Assembly: GCA_012103455.1 (NCBI GenBank)
Contig: WLWT01000002.1
Location: 682,001-746,000 of the forward strand
Length of the DNA: 64,000 bases
Reading direction: 5' to 3'
DNA from: Gammaproteobacteria bacterium
GTDB taxonomy: Bacteria > Pseudomonadota > Gammaproteobacteria > HK1
Within the stretch, counting starts at the first letter, position 1. The number at the start of each line of letters is the position of its first letter. The notes under the pieces were generated by a model. It was not told where the DNA came from, did no database searches, and saw only the letters and a list, made by a program, of their open reading frames with translations. Made by a program: the position numbers and the translations under genes. This document shows positions 54,507 to 62,692 of the stretch, in pieces.

Positions 54507-55895
54507 ATGACCCCACGTGAACTACGCCTCAATGCATTCGCCAACCGCTTCGACGGTTATACCGAACTGCGGGCACAGTGCAATGCCCAGACGAGCATTA
54601 TAATGTTGAACGGTGACGTGACGGGTAACGTTCGCTCCAGCTCGAGCGGGATATCTGCACGGGTTTTTAAAGACGGTGTCTGGGGTTTTGCCGCCCGGCC
54701 CGCGTTAAGCGAAGAGGAGACTTTGGCGGTCATCGCCGATGCCACCCGCAACGCCCGTTTTTTAGCCGGACGGGCAGGCCGCGGTATCCACACACTGCCG
54801 GCGGATCGGGCGCTGCACGAAGTGGATTTCACAACGCGAAAAGAACGTAAGACACGCGCGCAGGTGTTGGACTTTTTACGTGAATTGGATGGGCTCATTC
54901 ATGCCCGCTATCCGGATCTTAAATCTAGAGTGGTGCAGCTTGCCGATTTGGATATGGAAAAGCGGTTGTTCAATTCCGATGGCTCGGACGCTTATTCATT
55001 TGTCGCGCGCTCTTTAGTGATCGTCAACTTGGCTTATGAAGATGATGCCGGACGTCCGGTGGCTTTATACAAAGCTTTTGGTGGCCGGGGTCAATTTGAA
55101 GATGTGTTCGCGGCGCCTGCCGAACTCATGGAAAAGGTGGATGTGTTGCACCGGCACTTACTCGACAAAAAAGACGGGGTGAGCGCGCGGGCGGGAGTAC
55201 ACGATGTGGTGATGGATTCGGAATTGGCGGGGATCTTGGCCCATGAAGCCATTGGCCATACCACGGAAGCGGATCTGGTACAGGAAGGCTCGGTGGCCGG
55301 GGACCGTGTCGGCCAGCAAGTGGCCAGTGCGCTGGTGTCCATGGTGGATTTCGCCCATACCCATGATGGCGAAACATTACCCGTGCCGGTGTACGTGGAC
55401 GACGAAGGTGTTGCGGCCAAGGATACGTGGCTTATCAAAGACGGCGTGTTGCAGGGCTTTATGCACAACAAGGAAAGCGCAGAGCACTTTGCTGAGGACA
55501 TGACCGGCAATGCCCGTGCTTATCAGTTTTTTGACGAACCGCTTATCCGTATGCGCAACACAGCCATCCTGCCGGGTAAGGACCGCTTGGAAGACATGAT
55601 CGCCAGCGTGGAGGATGGCTACTATTTGATGTGGCCATCTAACGGTCAGGCGGACACCACTTCCGAATTTATGTTCGGTATCAGCCTTGGTTACGAGATC
55701 AAGAATGGTCGGTTAGGCCGGGCGATAACGGACACCGCTATTTCGGGTGTTGCCTTCGACATGCTCAAAACCGTGACCATGGTGAGTGACGAGATGAACT
55801 GGGGATGTGCCGGTATGTGCGGTAAGAAACAAATCATTCCCGTGGGTATGGGCGGGCCTGCTATCAAATGCCGCATACATATAGGTGGAGAATAA
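54507..55895 (+). CDS. TldD-type metallopeptidase (TldD/PmbA family)
   Basis: 462 residues. The zinc motif H-E-A-I-G-H is at about 245-250, with the downstream C-terminal G-M-C-G-K-K and G-M-G-G-P. Family members form TldD/TldE heterodimers that degrade unfolded peptides, as in microcin B17 and CcdA processing. The sequence after the motif (T-T-E-A-D-L) differs from E. coli TldD (G-L-E-G-D), so it looks like a divergent branch. AAGGAGAG precedes the ATG. Confidence 0.92.
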   Translation: MTPRELRLNAFANRFDGYTELRAQCNAQTSIIMLNGDVTGNVRSSSSGISARVFKDGVWGFAARPALSEEETLAVIADATRNARFLAGRAGRGIHTLPADRALHEVDFTTRKERKTRAQVLDFLRELDGLIHARYPDLKSRVVQLADLDMEKRLFNSDGSDAYSFVARSLVIVNLAYEDDAGRPVALYKAFGGRGQFEDVFAAPAELMEKVDVLHRHLLDKKDGVSARAGVHDVVMDSELAGILAHEAIGHTTEADLVQEGSVAGDRVGQQVASALVSMVDFAHTHDGETLPVPVYVDDEGVAAKDTWLIKDGVLQGFMHNKESAEHFAEDMTGNARAYQFFDEPLIRMRNTAILPGKDRLEDMIASVEDGYYLMWPSNGQADTTSEFMFGISLGYEIKNGRLGRAITDTAISGVAFDMLKTVTMVSDEMNWGCAGMCGKKQIIPVGMGGPAIKCRIHIGGE

Positions 55896-55899
55896 AGCG

Positions 55900-57171
55900 A
55901 TGCAGGATCCGATCGGCTATAGCTTACAGCGCATGCAAGAGCGTGGTTTCGATAAAGCCCAAGTGCTGCGCGATGACCATGAGAAAGCTGAACTCCAGAT
56001 TGAGTTCAATCAGCCTAGTTTGCTGCGTAGCGCTAAAAATACAGCGCTTATGCTAACGGGGGTTACGCAGGATAAAGAGGGCACCCTATCTGTTAATAGA
56101 CAAACGGCGCAAGCGATAGACGAGGCAGTGGATGCGTTGTGGGAATCGGCGCTGGCTTCGCTACCCGATCCGGCTAATGACATCGCCAAAGCGCAACCGG
56201 CGCAGTCATTTACAAGTGGCGAACGGGAACCGGACCTCGCCACTATGTATGATCGGTTGGATGAATTCTTGGTGCACTGTGGACAACACTATCCGAGCGT
56301 TACCCTCGGTTCTTTTAATATTTCCCACGTGCGCTCGGTGAGAACAATTGCCAATAGCAACGGTGTGTCATTGAAGAGCGAGCGTGGTTATTATTCCGTC
56401 ATGTCGATGTTTACGGCCAAGGAGGGCACTGATGTATCGTCGTTTAACTTCACGGCGGTTTCGCTCGCAAATCTGAATCGGCCTATCGCACGCACCGCTA
56501 CCGTCGAACGGTTGCTAAAGAGCGCCGTGGAACAGATAAGAACTCGTAAGATCCCGCATAAATTTACCGGCGCTCTCATTATCACCCCGGATTGTTTGGG
56601 CGCATTTATTGCATTTTTATTGGACAGCATATCCGGCCCACCCCTGATCGCTAAAACTTCCAAGTATCGAGATAAGCTCGGCACGCAGGTAGCTTATCCA
56701 GGATTGTCCATCCGCACTGAACCGCTGGATCGCCCTGGCGGTTTTCACTTGACGGATGACGGTTATCCTGCGACTAACGATACTATCGTTGAAAAAGGCG
56801 TTCTAAAAACATTCTTATTAAACCACTATGCCTCGCGTAAACTCGCCATGCCGCGGGTGTCCACCGGAGCGGTGTATGTGGTGGACAGTGGTGATGTCTC
56901 TTTTGCGCAAATGGTGTCAGGCGTCGACGAAGGCGTCATCATCGGGCGTTTCTCCGGAGGACAGCCCAATGCCAATGGCGATTTTTCCGGCGTCGCCAAG
57001 AACAGCTACTATGTAAAAGACGGCGAAATCCAATATCCCATAGCCGAGACCATGGTGAGTGGGAATATGGTTGATCTACTGTTGAACATCAATGCTATTT
57101 CCAGAGAGCGGGCCGATTTTGGTACGCAGTCATATCCGTGGATAAGAACTAGAGGTGTTGTTGTGTCGTGA
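55900..57171 (+). CDS. TldE/PmbA-type partner of the TldD-like peptidase
   Basis: 423 residues from ATG 55900, with GGTGGAG upstream. Same family fold but no H-E-x-x-x-H motif, as expected of the non-catalytic TldE subunit. Family signs: N-S-N-G-V-S near 152, N-H-Y-A-S-R-K-L near 309 and G-R-F-S-G-G-Q-P-N-A-N-G-D-F-S-G. It follows the TldD-like gene by 4 nt and should form the heterodimer with it. Confidence 0.92.
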   Translation: MQDPIGYSLQRMQERGFDKAQVLRDDHEKAELQIEFNQPSLLRSAKNTALMLTGVTQDKEGTLSVNRQTAQAIDEAVDALWESALASLPDPANDIAKAQPAQSFTSGEREPDLATMYDRLDEFLVHCGQHYPSVTLGSFNISHVRSVRTIANSNGVSLKSERGYYSVMSMFTAKEGTDVSSFNFTAVSLANLNRPIARTATVERLLKSAVEQIRTRKIPHKFTGALIITPDCLGAFIAFLLDSISGPPLIAKTSKYRDKLGTQVAYPGLSIRTEPLDRPGGFHLTDDGYPATNDTIVEKGVLKTFLLNHYASRKLAMPRVSTGAVYVVDSGDVSFAQMVSGVDEGVIIGRFSGGQPNANGDFSGVAKNSYYVKDGEIQYPIAETMVSGNMVDLLLNINAISRERADFGTQSYPWIRTRGVVVS

Positions 57172-57213
57172 TGACGAACGCCTAGCGAAAACATCAAAGC
57201 TAAGGACAATGTT

Positions 57214-57729
57214 ATGACTTTAGAACTGGTGGCTTTGAGAGCTGACATCACTGCATTGGAAGTCGATGCTATCGTGAATGCGGCTAACTCATCGTTACTT
57301 GGCGGTGGTGGGGTCGATGGGGCAATACACCGGGCGGCTGGCCCGGAGCTGCTGCAAGAGTGCCGGTCGCTCGGTGGTTGCAAAACGGGCGATGCGAAAC
57401 TGACCAGGGGTTATAAGTTACCCGCCGCCTATGTCATCCACACCGTTGGGCCGGTATGGCAAGGAGGCAATGCCAACGAGGCGGCTGCGCTGGCTTCATG
57501 TTATCGCCGCTCACTGGCTATCGCCAACGAACAAGGACTGAAATCGATCGCTTTTCCCAGCATTAGTACCGGCGTCTACGGATATCCTTTCGCTGATGCT
57601 GCGCGGGTGGCTGTGAACACTGTACGCGATGGGCTGCCAAAAGACGGTGCAACGCTCAAAAAAGTTATCTTTTGCTGTTTTTCTGCGGGCGATTTAGCAA
57701 CCTATGAGCGATTGTTGGCGGTTGGCTAA
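57214..57729 (+). CDS. macrodomain protein (ADP-ribose deacylase, YmdB/MacroD type)
   Basis: 171 residues, one macrodomain filling the protein. D-A-I-V-N-A-A-N-S-S-L-L-G-G-G-G-V-D-G-A-I-H-R-A-A-G is the MacroD signature (about 19-44) with the catalytic Asn and Asp positions, and I-S-T-G-V-Y-G-Y-P lies near 124. Removes ADP-ribose or acetyl from O-acetyl-ADP-ribose or modified proteins. Its TAA overlaps the next small frame (TAATG). Confidence 0.95.
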   Translation: MTLELVALRADITALEVDAIVNAANSSLLGGGGVDGAIHRAAGPELLQECRSLGGCKTGDAKLTRGYKLPAAYVIHTVGPVWQGGNANEAAALASCYRRSLAIANEQGLKSIAFPSISTGVYGYPFADAARVAVNTVRDGLPKDGATLKKVIFCCFSAGDLATYERLLAVG

Positions 57730-57842
57730 TGCTCTCAACACTAGCCGTTGCCATCGGCGTGCCCTGCGAGAATATCTGTTTTTTCGATGATTCAAAAGCC
57801 GATATCAGTGCAGCCCGGGACTTGGTTTTAAAACCGTGTTAA
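57729..57842 (+). pseudogene. 37-codon remnant of a HAD-type phosphatase
   Basis: Starts at an ATG overlapping the macrodomain stop and reads A-I-G-V-P-C-E-N-I-C-F-F-D-D-S-K-A-D-I-S-A-A-R-D-L, then stops. This is the C-terminal motif IV region of a HAD hydrolase (F-x-D-D-S...N/D-I...A-A), without the N-terminal nucleophile part. It is most likely the tail of a lost gene rather than a functional peptide. Confidence 0.55.
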
Positions 57843-57895
57843 CGCGCGGGCTGGATGACGAACACGGTGCCTTGACGCCTGTTCTTGGCATGAAC

Positions 57896-57923
57896 GATGA
57901 ATAAACCGCGATGAATAAACCGC
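57896..57923. repeat. 2 x 14-bp perfect tandem duplication at the HAD gene start
   Basis: GATGAATAAACCGC at 57896-57909 is exactly repeated at 57910-57923. Each copy holds an ATG; only the second ATG (57911) opens the HAD gene, while the first meets TGA after five codons. Confidence 0.95.
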
Positions 57924-58780
57924 AAGGAGGTATTGATGAACTCATCGAGCGCTACGAGGCGTTGCTGTTCGATGCTTATGGGGTGTTGGTACACGATACC
58001 GGTGCCCTGCCTGGCGCGGCTGCGCTCACCCGGCATCTGCATACCATAGGCAAACCGTTTTTTGTCTTGAGCAACGATTCCTCACGGTTGCCACACACGG
58101 CGGGGAAGCGCTACCGCGGATTCGGGTTGCAGGTAAACGATGAGCAGCTCATCACCTCCGGCTCGTTGTTGCGGCTTTATTTCGAGCGGCATGATCTGTA
58201 CGGTGCGCGGTGTGTGGTGCTCGGGACGGCCGACAGCAAGCGGTATGTGGAAATAGCCGGAGGCGAGGTGGTGGGGCCGGCTGAAGCCTTCGATATGATT
58301 GTCGTGAGCGATGATGACGGTTACCCGTTTCGGGAGACGATGAACACCACGTTCTCCAATCTGGCCCGCGCGATCGACGAGGAGCGGACCATTCATTTGC
58401 TTTTGCCTAATCCCGATCTCATCTATCCGCGGGCGGGGGGCAATTTCGGTTTCGCGGCCGGCAGTATCGCGCACATGATGGAAGTGGCGTTGAGTGCACG
58501 CTATCCGAACCGGACGGATCTGCGTTTTGTCCCTTTGGGTAAACCCGAGGCGGGTCTTTTTGAGGAAGCACGGCGTAGGACAGGTACCATGAACATGGTC
58601 ATGTTCGGTGATCAACCGATGACAGACATCGCCGGTGCACGGGCGTTCGGCTTGGATGCCGTGCTGGTGGGTAGCGGCGTTGCTCCATCCCATGACACGG
58701 GGTGTCTGCCCAGTGCTGTCCCATTCGAGCCGACTTGGTATCTACCCTCGGTGTCTAGGGTCAAACATTCGGGGGCTTAA
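57911..58780 (+). CDS. HAD superfamily hydrolase, class IIA (NagD-like)
   Basis: 289 residues from ATG 57911, which opens the second copy of the 14-bp duplication. Motif I is L-L-F-D-A-Y-G-V-L (about 17-25): the nucleophile Asp is kept and the second Asp position is Tyr, as in the class IIA subgroup that has D-V-W-G. S-N-D-S-S near 55, G-K-P-E-A-G near 214 and F-G-D-Q-P-M-T-D-I near 233. A phosphatase with unknown substrate. Confidence 0.9.
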   Translation: MNKPQGGIDELIERYEALLFDAYGVLVHDTGALPGAAALTRHLHTIGKPFFVLSNDSSRLPHTAGKRYRGFGLQVNDEQLITSGSLLRLYFERHDLYGARCVVLGTADSKRYVEIAGGEVVGPAEAFDMIVVSDDDGYPFRETMNTTFSNLARAIDEERTIHLLLPNPDLIYPRAGGNFGFAAGSIAHMMEVALSARYPNRTDLRFVPLGKPEAGLFEEARRRTGTMNMVMFGDQPMTDIAGARAFGLDAVLVGSGVAPSHDTGCLPSAVPFEPTWYLPSVSRVKHSGA

Positions 58781-58935
58781 AACACCATTAGCTACGGGCC
58801 TGTAACCGGATTCGATAATTGAGGGTGATAAACTCGTATCCATTCCTTTCCTAAAGCAGGCGAGGTTTTTTTGCCGCTTATCAGCCATATGTCGCTATAG
58901 GCGCAGTTAACCCTAAGGAATTAATCACGGGACGG

Positions 58936-59598
58936 ATGATGTTGACTCACCGGGTTGTGTATTTTTGGGCCGTGTTAGTGACACTTTGCGTGGTGGGCTG
59001 CGCGCCGGGTCGACTCGAGCCCCTGGCCAACGACTTTAGTCCTGGCGCCAATGCTGATGAGGGTTATATATTGGCGTCAGTTACCAGTAATGGTGGGCGC
59101 AGTGCCAAGTTTTATATACGCCATGTGTTGGACGGGGTAGTCCGGCCGCTTGAATCCCGCGGCACGGGCCTGTTCGAACTGGCCAGCGATTTCGCTGATG
59201 AGCAAGATTCTGGCCGCAACTCGTCTCAGCGGGGCCGCCTTATGTTGGTGGCCGTGCCTGCCGGTCAATACGAGTTGATCAATTGGGCTTTGTTGCTCAT
59301 TCGCCGCGAGCATGATCGCAAGCGGTTAACGCCCGCGCAGCTCCCTGCGATCCCATTTTCCGTGCGTGCAGGGGAAGTGGTGTACCTAGGTAACTTGCAC
59401 GTTGCTGTCACCTATGGTGGTGATCCAGGATCGGTACCCGGGCCGCTAGCGCCTATCGTAACTGCCCGCGCCCGCGTTACCGATCGCAGCGCGCGGGATG
59501 TGGCTTTGATGGCGGAACGTTATCCGAATTTTTTGCATTCGCCGCTACGCCTGAGCGTCAAGAGCCGCCCGGAGTGGGATCTCACCATCCAGCGGTGA
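58936..59598 (+). CDS. predicted lipoprotein of unknown function
   Basis: 220 residues. Signal peptide with lipobox V-V-G-C (Cys near residue 22), so probably anchored in the envelope. The rest is a predicted beta-rich domain with G-Q-Y-E-L-I-N-W near 113 and V-Y-L-G-N-L-H near 150, seen in lipoproteins of unknown role. Double ATG start at 58936. No operon partner. Confidence 0.75.
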   Translation: MMLTHRVVYFWAVLVTLCVVGCAPGRLEPLANDFSPGANADEGYILASVTSNGGRSAKFYIRHVLDGVVRPLESRGTGLFELASDFADEQDSGRNSSQRGRLMLVAVPAGQYELINWALLLIRREHDRKRLTPAQLPAIPFSVRAGEVVYLGNLHVAVTYGGDPGSVPGPLAPIVTARARVTDRSARDVALMAERYPNFLHSPLRLSVKSRPEWDLTIQR

Positions 59599-59690
59599 TG
59601 AGTGTCTCGAACATGATTAGGGAGTCGCTAAAACTGAGACGGGCTATCAGTAAGTGCTATCGCTCGGTGTTTATCATTGGGTGCCGCCCA

Positions 59691-59930
59691 TCATCGGCGG
59701 GGCCATAAGCTCTTTATTAGTGCCCGCCCGCCCAAATAAGCGCAGCCGAAAAGAAAAAGTGTGATTACCCAATCGATGATGAATACCAAAGTGGTTTCAC
59801 CGCCTGCCACGCCCCCGATCAGGGCCGCCAGTGTCATGCCGTCGCGCAGCATATAGATGCTAGCGGCTAATAAACTGTTGAGTACTACGATCAGCACGTA
59901 ATCGAATACGCTTAGGCTAATGTGTTTCAT
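59691..59930 (-). CDS. small two-helix membrane protein, unknown
   Basis: 79 residues with two hydrophobic spans (about 10-28 and 47-68), a glycine-rich middle and a basic C terminus (L-W-P-R-R). Not recognised. Isolated on the minus strand between the lipoprotein and mepA. No competing frame is better. Confidence 0.5.
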   Translation of the reverse strand: MKHISLSVFDYVLIVVLNSLLAASIYMLRDGMTLAALIGGVAGGETTLVFIIDWVITLFLFGCAYLGGRALIKSLWPRR

Positions 59931-60153
59931 GCCGGTGCTTGATGCCGGTGGTGGCAGCGCTTGCTAAAGAGGTTATTTTAGACCTGCCATCGCCACAACG
60001 CGCTCGCCTTTTTTGCTCCGTGTATGCGCGGCCAACCGCATATGGTCGATGCCTTGATACCGCCTGGCTGAGCCTCTTTTGGAACGGTGGATCCCGCTCA
60101 CGACCGCGGCTGCTTTCCTGCGGAACATCCGCTGCGTTTTTTCTAACCGGTAT

Positions 60154-60978
60154 CTATTTGGTCAAAACGCTTTTGCACAGAGCTGGAAGGCGCGCGCTCG
60201 AGCTTTTTGAGGATGACGACTTGCTGCGCTTTGCGCCAAGCCACCAGTCCAAGGCTTTGCCGCACCCCTCACCGGGCGGTAGGGGACGTTGCGCTTTGCA
60301 ATGCGGGCTAGTCTCGGGGCAGGCGAGGCGCACGTGTAAATGATCGCGGTGCCCCCACCACGGGCGTACTTTGCGTAACCAACTGCGATCGCCTCGGGCC
60401 ACCGTACACAGGTGCTGTTTCACAACGGCGCTTACGAATACCCGTTCGACCTGCGGTTTTTTGGCACTCAGCTCGATCAGCGCAGTCTGTGCTTTGCCCC
60501 AAGCCGGCAGGAGTGTCTTGTTCGGCCAATCGACGAAACTGAGTAGCGATTTTGTGTTGCGCTCAGCCACTGTCAACTGGCTGCCGTGGGGCAATAATTC
60601 GAACCATATATCGACATCCAGCCCCGACTGGTGGGACACATGATAGGTCGGCATGGGCCCGCCGCGGGGCATTGCGATGTCGCCCACTAGTACAACACCG
60701 TGGCCTGCCGCGCTTATCTCGCGGCCTAGCTCTTGAAGCAGAGCGATGATCAAGGGATGACCGTAATGCCGGTTGCGTTTGGGGCGCATGGCGAGCAGCC
60801 CGGTGGCCGTGGATGGCAGTGCTTGACCGCCTTGTAGGCAGCCTGCCGCATAGTTGCCTATGGCTTGCGCAACGCCTGGTGCTGGCCTAACCGCCTTCGC
60901 CCATGGATTGAGGGTGTCCCGGGCCTGTGCGTTCATGGCGGCTAACCACGCCATGGCAAGTAGGTGAAACCAGCGCAC
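60154..60978 (-). CDS. mepA: penicillin-insensitive murein endopeptidase
   Basis: 274 residues, signal peptide (about 1-19). LAS-type zinc peptidase: S-H-Q-S-G-L-D-V-D-I-W-F near 114-125 holds the metal-binding His and Asp, and H-R-D-H-L-H-V-R-L near 228 the last ligands; C-G-x type cysteines near the end are as in E. coli MepA. Cuts D-Ala-mDAP cross-links in peptidoglycan. Lies 7 nt after the VKOR-Trx gene. Confidence 0.95.
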   Translation of the reverse strand: MRWFHLLAMAWLAAMNAQARDTLNPWAKAVRPAPGVAQAIGNYAAGCLQGGQALPSTATGLLAMRPKRNRHYGHPLIIALLQELGREISAAGHGVVLVGDIAMPRGGPMPTYHVSHQSGLDVDIWFELLPHGSQLTVAERNTKSLLSFVDWPNKTLLPAWGKAQTALIELSAKKPQVERVFVSAVVKQHLCTVARGDRSWLRKVRPWWGHRDHLHVRLACPETSPHCKAQRPLPPGEGCGKALDWWLGAKRSKSSSSKSSSARLPALCKSVLTK

Positions 60979-60985
60979 CGGCCTG

Positions 60986-61846
60986 TTATCCCTTTTTGAA
61001 CCCGGACAGTGCTGCCAATTGATCGGGAGTCTTGATGCCGCTATGGCGGCGGCTATTGATAATCCACGTGGGGAAGTCTCTGATCCGCTTGGCGGCGCAA
61101 GATGGGCTCATGGGACCGTTGCGCCCGCCCGGCGCGCATTCCACGTAGGGCAGCCGCTTGGCCGAAGCGCCAAACAGCTCTTTTTGATCGTTGCAATGGG
61201 GGCACCAATACGCGCCATAGAACTTGGCGCCGGACTCATCCAGATGGGTGGCGAGCGCCTTGAGTCGTTCGCTCTGCGGGCCATAGCTGGCGTCGAATAC
61301 GCCGCTGTAGTGCATATGCATGGCCACCACCAACGCTGTGGCGAAGATGCCGGTAGCCGGTGCGAATGAGGCCCAGGAAAATTGCGCCAAGCGTGGTGCT
61401 GGCCTGAATACGCACAGCGATATGAATAGGGCCGTCATGAGGATGGCCGAAGCGATGCAATAAGGGCACAACGCCTCTATTTGAAATACCGATACTGCTT
61501 GCAGGTAAATGCTGATAGCCACACCGATAAAGGCGGTGAACATGGCGTGCACCCAAGCGTTGGCCCGTTTGCGTGAGCGCCACACCAGCAGACCGATGGC
61601 GGCATAAGTGAACAAGCCCCAGGTGGCGATCGGCAATCCGAGCAAGACCGACCATCTGCTGTTCATAACGATGTCGCAACCGGCGGCGGCATCGCAGGCC
61701 AGTAACTCGCCCTGGTTGATCTTGACCCAGGTTAAATACGCCGTTAGCAGCGTCCCGATGAGGCTCAAGCCCACCAGTAAAGGGGTTGCGTCGAAGCCGG
61801 ATGGGGTGGCAGGCGGTGATGAGGATTTTTTAGTCTTTTTTGCCAT
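60986..61846 (-). CDS. VKOR domain fused to a thioredoxin-like domain
   Basis: 286 residues from ATG 61846; a TTG at 61861 is less likely. Four to five membrane helices form the VKOR part, with redox cysteines L-A-C-D ... G-C-D-I (about 46-53) and C-P-Y-C near 127. The C-terminal thioredoxin-like domain has Y-W-C-P-H-C near 213. Together they oxidise substrate cysteines with quinone as final acceptor, an alternative to DsbA-DsbB. Its start overlaps the remnant of the fumarase tail. Confidence 0.92.
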   Translation of the reverse strand: MAKKTKKSSSPPATPSGFDATPLLVGLSLIGTLLTAYLTWVKINQGELLACDAAAGCDIVMNSRWSVLLGLPIATWGLFTYAAIGLLVWRSRKRANAWVHAMFTAFIGVAISIYLQAVSVFQIEALCPYCIASAILMTALFISLCVFRPAPRLAQFSWASFAPATGIFATALVVAMHMHYSGVFDASYGPQSERLKALATHLDESGAKFYGAYWCPHCNDQKELFGASAKRLPYVECAPGGRNGPMSPSCAAKRIRDFPTWIINSRRHSGIKTPDQLAALSGFKKG

Positions 61847-61940
61847 GGGCCTGCAATTCAAATTTCGGCTTCAGCGCCGGGTGGCCGCGTTTGACGTCTG
61901 CTCGGATAAGCTTACGAGTCTTATCGTCGGTTTCACCGTA
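61830..61940 (-). pseudogene. displaced 3' end of the class I fumarase beta gene
   Basis: On the minus strand the frame reads Y-G-E-T-D-D-K-T-R-K-L-I, nearly identical to the end of the fumarase beta protein at 62693-62740, and continues R-A-D-V-K-R-G-H-P-A-L-K-P-K-F-E-L-Q to a TAA at 61830. This is best read as the original fumarase C terminus, cut off by insertion of the toxin-antitoxin module. It has no start codon. It overlaps the VKOR start by 17 bp. Confidence 0.75.
61914..61940. repeat. 27-bp direct repeat, left copy, flanking the toxin-antitoxin module
   Basis: Identical over 27 bp to 62705-62731. The copies flank the Phd/PIN module tightly: the PIN stop lies 6 bp from this copy. Similarity continues weakly on the left side of both copies. 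Confidence 0.95.
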
Positions 61941-61945
61941 CTTGT

Positions 61946-62374
61946 TCAATGCTTGTCTGGCTCCCACAACTTGCAAAACTCTCGGGGATTGACGATTTTA
62001 ACGCCCTGATATTCCCCGATGACCAGCAAATCCTGATCGCCTGACACCACAATACCTGCGTCGGCATTTATCGCCGCTTCAATAAATTTATCGTCGTCTT
62101 TATCTCTGCACACTCTGAGGCTGCCGGTGGCAGACACCCAGTGGCAAAACGCCAACAGGTCATCCAGAATTTCCATTCGCCTTTCCCTAGTGATATAGCG
62201 GTCAAACTTAGGGCGTAACAACCGAGACACAAGTTCATCGAAAGTCTCTTGGCACAGGACGATCCTCCCCAGCTTTAAGGCATGATCAAATGCCTTGGCC
62301 GGAGTGGTGTTCGAAGAGAGCGCGGCGCTGATGAGGACGTTGGTATCGAAAACAAAACGCTTATTATTCGCCAT
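61946..62374 (-). CDS. PIN-domain toxin (VapC-like, PIN_3 type)
   Basis: 142 residues, a putative toxin ribonuclease. Acidic active-site residues: F-V-F-D-T-N-V-L (Asp near 10), E near 46 in T-F-D-E-L, D-K-D-D-D-K-F near 92 and S-G-D-Q-D-L near 110. Its ATG lies inside the end of the antitoxin gene (11-bp overlap), so synthesis is coupled. The RNA target is unknown. Confidence 0.92.
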   Translation of the reverse strand: MANNKRFVFDTNVLISAALSSNTTPAKAFDHALKLGRIVLCQETFDELVSRLLRPKFDRYITRERRMEILDDLLAFCHWVSATGSLRVCRDKDDDKFIEAAINADAGIVVSGDQDLLVIGEYQGVKIVNPREFCKLWEPDKH

Positions 62375-62612
62375 GCAGCAGGTGGTTCAGCAATTCCGGC
62401 GTCAATCCGTTTTCAGTAGCTTCCTGTCGCGCTTTTTCGATAGTGGAGGCCAAACGATCTCGGGTGTTGCCCTGCATTCGGTTATAGTCGTGTTCCGAGA
62501 CCATAACGCCGACCACACGGCCGTGTTTGGTAACGGCCACGGGCTCTCTCTGAATGTCGTTGATAAACTGGCCAAAGTTGTTTTTGGCGGTTTGAGCGGT
62601 AATACTTTTCAC
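62364..62612 (-). CDS. Phd/YefM-type antitoxin
   Basis: 82 residues. N-terminal Phd fold: I-T-A-Q-T-A-K-N-N-F-G-Q-F-I near 4-17 and P-V-A-V-T-K-H-G-R-V-V-G-V near 24-36; the C-terminal part would wrap the toxin. It precedes and overlaps the PIN gene. The AT-rich upstream stretch (62613-62690) has an imperfect palindrome ATAAG-5 nt-CTTAT (62636-62650) that could be the autorepression operator. Confidence 0.92.
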   Translation of the reverse strand: MKSITAQTAKNNFGQFINDIQREPVAVTKHGRVVGVMVSEHDYNRMQGNTRDRLASTIEKARQEATENGLTPELLNHLLHGE

Positions 62613-62692
62613 GACTAGGTTTATAGAGTTGAAGCATAAGATAGACTTATTCTAACTATTTTAGCTGTTTTGTCCATTTTCTATCCAACCAT

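Noticed and set aside
58082..58693. 203-codon frame antisense to the HAD gene
   Set aside because: Fully inside the HAD gene, His/Arg-rich shadow composition.
59939..60343. 134-codon plus-strand frame overlapping the mepA 3' end
   Set aside because: Half is antisense to mepA; low-complexity, no motifs.
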